NCBI RefSeq assembly: GCF_000295095.1
Contig: NZ_JH806633.1
Location: 172,745 to 236,744 of the forward strand
Origin: Actinomyces timonensis DSM 23838
GTDB lineage: Bacteria; Actinomycetota; Actinomycetes; Actinomycetales; Actinomycetaceae
Length of the DNA: 64,000 nucleotides
Direction of reading: 5' to 3'
Every line of letters starts with the position of its first letter. Position 1 is the stretch's first letter. Under the pieces are notes generated by a model. It was not told the origin of the DNA. It did no database searches and worked only from the letters and a program-made list of their open reading frames with translations. The translations under genes were made by a program, and so were the position numbers. This document shows, piece after piece, positions 59,358 through 64,000 of this stretch.

Positions 59358-61381
59358 GCGATGAGGCCGTGAACCCCCCGGGCTCGCCGGACTCGCCGGA
59401 CTCTGCCGGGACGCCCCTGACGGCCCTCGCCCACGCGGTCGAGGCCATGGGCGGCAGTCCCCGGGCGGGCCAGGAGGAGATGGCCCGCAGGGTCGCCCAG
59501 GCCCTGGCCGACGGCACCCACCTCATGGTCCAGGCCGGCACGGGCACCGGGAAGTCGCTCGGCTACCTCGTGCCCGTGCTCGCGCGCGCCGTCGAGGCGG
59601 GAGAGCGGGCGGTCGTCTCGACCGCCACGCTCGCCCTCCAGCGCCAGATCCTCACCAAGGACGCGCCGCTGGCCGCCGACGCCATCGAGGAGGCCACCGG
59701 GCGCGCGCCGTCGATCGCCCTGCTCAAGGGCTGGCAGAACTACCTGTGCCGCCACCGCCTGGCCGGGGGCTACCCCGAGGACGACGACGCCGACTCCCTC
59801 TTCTCCGCCACGAGCGCCCTGGCCCCCGCGCGCCTGGGCCAGGCGGCCTCCACAACCCTGGCCGAGCAGGTGCTGCGCCTGCGCGAATGGGCCTCCACCA
59901 CGACCACCGGCGACCGCGACGACCTCGTCCCCGGTGTCACCGACCGCGCCTGGGCGCAGGTCTCCGTCTCGCGCGCCGAGTGCCTGGGCGCCTCCTGCCC
60001 CTTCCACGACGACTGCTTCCCCGAGCGCGCCCGGGCCGCCGCCGGCGAGGCCGACCTGGTCATCACCAACCACGCGATGCTCGGCATCGCCGCCGCCGGC
60101 AACCCGAACGTCCTGCCCGAGCACGACATCGTCGTCGTCGACGAGGCCCACGAGCTCGCCGACCGCGTCCGCTCCCAGGGGACCGTCAGCCTGTCCGCCG
60201 CCGCCGTCATGCGCGTGGCCTCCACCGCCCGCAAGCACGCCGGCGTCATCGCCGCCGACCTGGAGGCCGCCGGCCAGACCCTCCAGCTCGCGCTCGCGGA
60301 CCTGCCCGACGGGCGCCTCGAGGCCGGCCTGCCCTCAGCCCTCCATGACGGTCTCATCACCCTCGACGAGGCCGCCCGGCAGGTCGCCAGCGATATCCGC
60401 GAGGCCGCCAAGGCCCGCTCGGGGGACGCCGGCGCGATCGCCCTGGCGCGCACCGCCGTCGCCGATCTTCTCGACGCCGTCGAGCGCATGACCTCGGGCA
60501 GCGTGGAGGCGCGCCGGGACGTGGCCTGGATCGAGCGGCCCCGCATGGGCGCCGACCCGCCCCGCCTCCTGCTCGCCCCCATCGACGTGGCCGGGAGTGT
60601 CGCCGACTCCCTCCTTCAGGGCCGCGCCGCCGTCCTGACCTCCGCCACCCTGGCGCTCGGCGGCAGCTTCGACCCCATGGCGCGCTCGCTGGGGCTCACG
60701 CTCGGGTCCGCCGCCTGGGACGGCGTCGACGTCGGCACGCCCTTCGACTACGCCCGCCAGGGCATCCTCTACACCCCCACGCACCTGCCCCGCCCTCAGA
60801 TGGGCATCTCCGAGGCGGCCCTCGACGAGGTCCTGGCCCTCACCGAGGCCTCCGGCGGCGGGATGCTCGGCCTGTTCTCCTCCCGGCGCGCCGCGGAGGA
60901 GGCCGCCGCCGTGCTGCGCGGCGCCACGGATCTGACCGTCTTCGCCCAGGGGGAGGACCAGCTGCCCACGCTCGTGCGCGCCTTCGCCGAGGACGAGGAC
61001 TCCTGCCTCGTGGGCACCCTCAGCCTCTGGCAGGGCGTGGACGTGCCGGGGCGGGCCTGCCGCCTCGTCATCATCGACCGCATCCCCTTCCCGCGCCCGG
61101 ACGACCCCGTGGCCAACGCGCGGTCCGAGGCGGTCAGCGCCGCCGGCGGCAACGGCTTCATGTCCGTGTCCGCCACGCATGCCGCGCTCCTGCTCGCCCA
61201 GGGCGCGGGCCGGCTCGTGCGCCGCTCGGACGACCGCGGCGTCGTCGCCGTCCTCGACCCCCGGCTGCGCCGCGCCCGCTACGGCTCCTTCCTCGCCCGC
61301 TCCATGCCGGGCCTGTGGCCCACGACGGACCGCGAGGTGGTCCTCGGCGCGCTGAGGCGCCTCGCCGCTGTTGGCCACTGA
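59354..61381 (+). CDS. dinG: DinG/XPD-family ATP-dependent DNA helicase
   Basis: A 675-residue superfamily 2 helicase. Walker A GTGTGKS is at 62-68 and the DEAH box at 263-266. Four cysteines (132, 210, 215, 221) between motifs Ia and II are spaced as in the XPD-type [4Fe-4S] cluster. Motif VI-like QGAGRLVRRSDD is present. It likely unwinds R-loops or damaged DNA. GTG 59354 overlaps the hflX stop (GTGA), tying it to the hflX operon and not to a LexA site of its own. Confidence 0.93.
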   Translation: MSDEAVNPPGSPDSPDSAGTPLTALAHAVEAMGGSPRAGQEEMARRVAQALADGTHLMVQAGTGTGKSLGYLVPVLARAVEAGERAVVSTATLALQRQILTKDAPLAADAIEEATGRAPSIALLKGWQNYLCRHRLAGGYPEDDDADSLFSATSALAPARLGQAASTTLAEQVLRLREWASTTTTGDRDDLVPGVTDRAWAQVSVSRAECLGASCPFHDDCFPERARAAAGEADLVITNHAMLGIAAAGNPNVLPEHDIVVVDEAHELADRVRSQGTVSLSAAAVMRVASTARKHAGVIAADLEAAGQTLQLALADLPDGRLEAGLPSALHDGLITLDEAARQVASDIREAAKARSGDAGAIALARTAVADLLDAVERMTSGSVEARRDVAWIERPRMGADPPRLLLAPIDVAGSVADSLLQGRAAVLTSATLALGGSFDPMARSLGLTLGSAAWDGVDVGTPFDYARQGILYTPTHLPRPQMGISEAALDEVLALTEASGGGMLGLFSSRRAAEEAAAVLRGATDLTVFAQGEDQLPTLVRAFAEDEDSCLVGTLSLWQGVDVPGRACRLVIIDRIPFPRPDDPVANARSEAVSAAGGNGFMSVSATHAALLLAQGAGRLVRRSDDRGVVAVLDPRLRRARYGSFLARSMPGLWPTTDREVVLGALRRLAAVGH

Positions 61382-61548
61382 GACGGGCCGGGGCCGTCGG
61401 GGCCTGGGGCGGGCGGGCGCCGTCGCTGGCGGGAGGAGACGGCGAGTCGTGGGACTTCGGGGCTTAGGGCCGCTGTGGCGCGCGCCTCTTGCCGCTAGGC
61501 TGGGCCCTGGGCCGAACGGCCCGTCCCACGAAGATCTGGAGGTTTCCC

Positions 61549-62553
61549 GTGTCCGACGCCGCGATCACTAACAACGCCGAAGGCTCCTACCCGACGGCGA
61601 AGTCCGGCCGCCCCTCGAAGGTCGCCATCATCGGCGCGGGAGCCGTGGGCTCCACCCTCGCCTACGCCTGCGTGACCAAGGGCGTCGCCCGCGAGATCGT
61701 CCTGCAGGACATCGCCAAGGAGAAGGTCGAGGCCGAGGCCCTCGACATCGCCCAGGGTATCCAGTTCACCTCCGCGGGCGCCGTCGCCGGCTCCGATGAC
61801 CCGGAGATCTGCCGCGACGCCGACGTCATCGCCATCACCGCCGGTGCCAAGCAGAAGCCCGGGCAGTCCCGTCTCGAGCTCGCCGGCGCCACCGTGGGCA
61901 TCATGGAGAAGATCCTGCCCAAGCTCGTCGAGGTCGCCCCGCACGCGATCTTCCTCCTCGTGGCCAACCCCGTGGACGTCGTCACCTACTGCGCCAAGAA
62001 GATCACCGGCCTGCCCGAGAACCAGATCTTCGGCTCCGGCACCGTCCTGGACACCGCCCGCATGCGCTACCTCGTCTCCCTGGAGACCGGCACCGCCACC
62101 CAGAACATCCACGGCTACATCGCCGGTGAGCACGGCGACTCCGAGGTCGCCCTGTGGTCGAGCTGCGAGATCGGCGGCGTGCCGATCACCCAGTGGGGTC
62201 CGACCCTCGACGGTGGCACCTTCGACCAGGCCAAGCGCGACCGCATCGCCCACGACGTCGTCCGCTCCGCCTACCGCATCATCGAGGGCAAGGGCGTGAC
62301 CAACTACGCCGTCGGCCTGGCGGTGCAGAAGATCATCGGCGCCGTCCTCAACGACGAGCAGCGCGTGCTCACCGTCTCCCCGCTGCTGGACAACTGGCAC
62401 GGCATCTCGGACGTGTGCATGGCCGTGCCGACGATCGTCGGCCGCGAGGGCGCCGGCCGCCGCCTCGAGCTGCCCCTGACCCTCGACGAGCGCGACCGCC
62501 TCACCGCCTCCGCCGAGCGCCTGCGCGAGGTCGCCCGCGGCCTCGGCTACTGA
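61549..62553 (+). CDS. ldh: L-lactate dehydrogenase
   Basis: A 334-residue NAD-dependent enzyme reducing pyruvate to L-lactate in fermentation. It has the Rossmann loop IGAGAVGSTLAYA, ITAGAKQKPGQSRLEL with the mobile-loop arginine, and the catalytic His in IAGEHGDSEV. GTG 61549 is chosen because GGAGG lies 6 nt upstream at 61538-61542 and the family's N-terminus fits; the frame is open 20 codons upstream without support. A TAGGCT box at 61496 gives a leader of about 45 nt. A strong hairpin follows the gene. Confidence 0.95.
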   Translation: MSDAAITNNAEGSYPTAKSGRPSKVAIIGAGAVGSTLAYACVTKGVAREIVLQDIAKEKVEAEALDIAQGIQFTSAGAVAGSDDPEICRDADVIAITAGAKQKPGQSRLELAGATVGIMEKILPKLVEVAPHAIFLLVANPVDVVTYCAKKITGLPENQIFGSGTVLDTARMRYLVSLETGTATQNIHGYIAGEHGDSEVALWSSCEIGGVPITQWGPTLDGGTFDQAKRDRIAHDVVRSAYRIIEGKGVTNYAVGLAVQKIIGAVLNDEQRVLTVSPLLDNWHGISDVCMAVPTIVGREGAGRRLELPLTLDERDRLTASAERLREVARGLGY

Positions 62554-62577
62554 CAGCAGTACTGCGAGTACGACGGC

Positions 62578-62610
62578 GGAGCCCCTATCCCGGAAAGGGA
62601 TAGGGGCTCC
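62578..62610. terminator. Bidirectional terminator between ldh and lexA
   Basis: GGAGCCCCTATCCC and GGGATAGGGGCTCC are perfect 14-bp arms with a 5-nt loop (GGAAA), in the gap between the convergent ldh and lexA genes. It lacks a T run, common in this GC range. Confidence 0.88.
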
Positions 62611-62637
62611 GCCGATGTTGTGCCCCGGTGAGGCTCG

Positions 62638-63546
62638 TCAGAGCGCGCGCAGGACGGTGACGACCCTCCCCATGATCGTCGCGTCGTCGCCCGGGATCGG
62701 CGCGTAGTCGGGGTTGCGCGGCAGGAGCCACTGGTGCCCGTCCTTGCGGGACAGGACCTTGACCGTGGCCGAGGCGCCGTCGACGTCGTCGAGCATCGCC
62801 GCCACGATCTCCCCATTGGCGGCATCGGACTGCGCGCGGACCACCACCCAGTCGCCGTCGCAGATCGCGGCGTCGATCATCGAGTCCCCGCGGACCTGGA
62901 GCATGAAGAGCTCCCCGGAGCCGGTCAGCCGCCGCGGCAGGGCCATGACGTCCTCGACCTCCTGCTCGGCGAGGATCGGTGAGCCCGCCGCGATCCGCCC
63001 CACGAGGGGCACCGCCACGGCCTCGCCCTCGGCCACGCCCGGCAGGGTCGGCAGGGCAGCGGGCTCGGCGGGGGAGGCTGCACCGCCGGGGATCGCCCGC
63101 AGCGCGGGCCGGCCCGGGGCGGCCGGGGGAGTGGGAGGAGTGGCGGCCTCAGCGGCTGCAGTGGTATCGGTGGTCGCAGGCTCCTCGGGGACGATGACCT
63201 CCAGGGCGCGAGGGCGCTTGGGGTCGCGGCGCACCAGGCCGAGCCGCTCGAGCTTGTCGAGCTGGTGCTTGACCGAGGAGGGGCTCGTCAGCCCCACTCT
63301 CTGGCCGATCTCCCGCAACGAGGGCGGGTAGCCGTGATCGACGACGGCGTCGCGCACGGCCTCGTACACCGCGCGGGCGCGCTCATCGAGGCTCGCGAGG
63401 ACCCCAGTGCCGCTATCGGCGACAGCGGTGTCCTCGGCGTTCTCCTGGCGGGGGCGCTTCTGCTCGGCGGCCCGCTCCGCCCGCCGCCCGGCCGGGCTCC
63501 CGGCTCGTGCCTTCGTGGGGCGGTCGCTGCCGCGGGACGTGCTCAT
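62638..63546 (-). CDS. lexA: SOS repressor LexA
   Basis: A 302-residue repressor, longer than the usual 200-240 because of a 50-residue basic/acidic N-terminal extension and a 60-residue Ala/Pro-rich linker (120-175). The winged helix ([40 protein letters not shown]) is at 57-107. The S24 domain self-cleaves between Ala187 and Gly188 using Ser222 and Lys263. GAGGAG lies 6 nt before the ATG. Promoter and operators lie upstream (63683-63790), so it is autoregulated. Confidence 0.97.
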   Translation of the reverse strand: MSTSRGSDRPTKARAGSPAGRRAERAAEQKRPRQENAEDTAVADSGTGVLASLDERARAVYEAVRDAVVDHGYPPSLREIGQRVGLTSPSSVKHQLDKLERLGLVRRDPKRPRALEVIVPEEPATTDTTAAAEAATPPTPPAAPGRPALRAIPGGAASPAEPAALPTLPGVAEGEAVAVPLVGRIAAGSPILAEQEVEDVMALPRRLTGSGELFMLQVRGDSMIDAAICDGDWVVVRAQSDAANGEIVAAMLDDVDGASATVKVLSRKDGHQWLLPRNPDYAPIPGDDATIMGRVVTVLRAL

Positions 63547-63682
63547 CGCGATCTCCTCGGTGATCCTGGCCGGTCTGGATGGTTCGGGCTGACGGCGGGC
63601 CGCTGCGGCGCCCGCGAGCCCGGGCGGGCCGTTAAGGGCTCCCGATTCGTGTCAGTGCCCGGTGATGTCCTGGTTCCCGGCA

Positions 63683-63790
63683 ACCATACGGCCGACTCGC
63701 CCCGCTTTCAAACACATGTTCGAAAGATGCTGGACGTGTCGCGCCGATCCCGCTATTCTTCGAACAGTTGTTCGTCGAACATGTGTTCTA
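63683..63790. promoter_or_regulatory. Divergent SOS control region with three LexA boxes
   Basis: Box 1 is at 63708-63723 (TCAAACACATGTTCGA), box 2 at 63760-63775 (TCGAACAGTTGTTCGT) and box 3 at 63775-63790 (TCGAACATGTGTTCTA); boxes 2 and 3 share one base. On the minus strand TTGAAA-17-TATGGT (63711-63706, 63688-63683) is the lexA promoter, its -35 inside box 1. On the plus strand TATTCT (63754-63759) serves the divergent gene and boxes 2 and 3 cover its start site. Confidence 0.88.
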
Positions 63791-63801
63791 GGAGGTTCCC
63801 C

Positions 63802-64000
63802 ATGAGCGCACTCGCACTCCCACCGCAGCCGTCCCGCCGCCTGCGGATGGTCACGCCCCTGTCAGCCCAGTCGGCGGCCTCCGCCCACTCCGCGGATACC
63901 CCCGGGCAGGAGGCGCTGCCCGCGCGCGCCGCCGGCGCTCCTCGCCGCCCGCTCCTGCGCCTCGTCACCGAGGCGGACGCCCCGGCCCGCCCCGCCGTCG
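63802..64000 (+). CDS. SOS-controlled gene divergent from lexA, 5' part only (possible LysM cell-division suppressor)
   Basis: ATG 63802 follows GGAGG by 6 nt and opens a frame that runs to the window edge (66 codons: MSALALPPQPSRRLRMVTPL...). It lies directly behind two overlapping LexA boxes, so it should be strongly DNA-damage inducible. The visible part is a Pro/Ala/Arg-rich, disordered N-terminus with two RxVT-like repeats (LRMVTP and LRLVTE). In actinobacteria the gene at this place often encodes a membrane protein with a LysM domain that delays division; that is by position only, as no LysM is visible yet. Confidence 0.7.
   Translation, partial: MSALALPPQPSRRLRMVTPLSAQSAASAHSADTPGQEALPARAAGAPRRPLLRLVTEADAPARPAV

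Overview
The window is a 64-kb piece of a very GC-rich chromosome from an actinobacterium, most likely an Actinomyces/Schaalia-type fermenter. The evidence is gene order (ftsK-pgsA-cinA-clgR-DUF3046-recA-recX; miaB-YbjN-YbjN-miaA-dapF ... hflX-dinG ... ldh/lexA), an actinobacterial SOS box type, GTP-type PEP carboxykinase, lactate dehydrogenase and frequent leaderless promoters. No phage, plasmid or CRISPR locus is seen. The genus is inferred from content, not from a database search.

Layout. 1-2.4 kb: a partial peroxiredoxin behind a 55-residue small gene, three Lys tRNAs and proline iminopeptidase. 2.5-8.9 kb: ATP-grasp protein, YccF membrane protein, homocysteine methyltransferase, a PadR/GyrI-like regulatory pair and a DUF3516-type helicase. 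9.0-15.2 kb: four consecutive sodium:alanine symporter (AGCS) paralogues. 15.3-19.2 kb: FAH-family hydrolase, MalY-type aminotransferase, gltX. 19.3-21.6 kb: lipoprotein, tRNA-Gln plus three identical tRNA-Glu, and an 866-bp non-coding element with terminal inverted repeats and flanking direct repeats. 21.6-26.6 kb: polysaccharide deacetylase, a fused pair of broken genes (aldo/keto reductase and TetR), RNase J, PfkB kinase. 26.7-35.3 kb: ftsK, CapA-like protein, pgsA, cinA, clgR, DUF3046, recA, recX. 35.4-40.4 kb: pckG, an intergenic region full of palindromes, a frameshifted fhs and a GcvT-like protein. 40.5-47.4 kb: a sugar ABC transporter with a GH36 alpha-galactosidase and a divergent ROK repressor. 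47.4-64 kb: miaB, two YbjN proteins, miaA, a dapF homologue, brnQ, exporters, a methyltransferase, hflX with a leader peptide, dinG, ldh, lexA and the start of an SOS-controlled gene.

How it works together. Many first genes have a TANNNT -10 box exactly at -12 to -7 relative to their ATG/GTG, so they are probably transcribed as leaderless mRNAs. Downstream operon genes instead start in ATGA/GTGA/TGATG overlaps or behind GGAGG-type sites. This rule was used here to choose several start codons. SOS control is visible at recA and in the lexA divergent region. The alpha-galactoside cluster has the local ROK repressor as its likely regulator and lacks its own ABC ATPase.

Most interesting points: the hflX leader peptide followed by a hairpin, a DapF homologue lacking one catalytic cysteine, PckG with Ser in place of the signature Cys, the fhs +1 frameshift at a C run inside the P-loop region, the PadR palindrome built into a leaderless promoter, the four AGCS paralogues and the terminal-inverted-repeat element at 20.75-21.62 kb.
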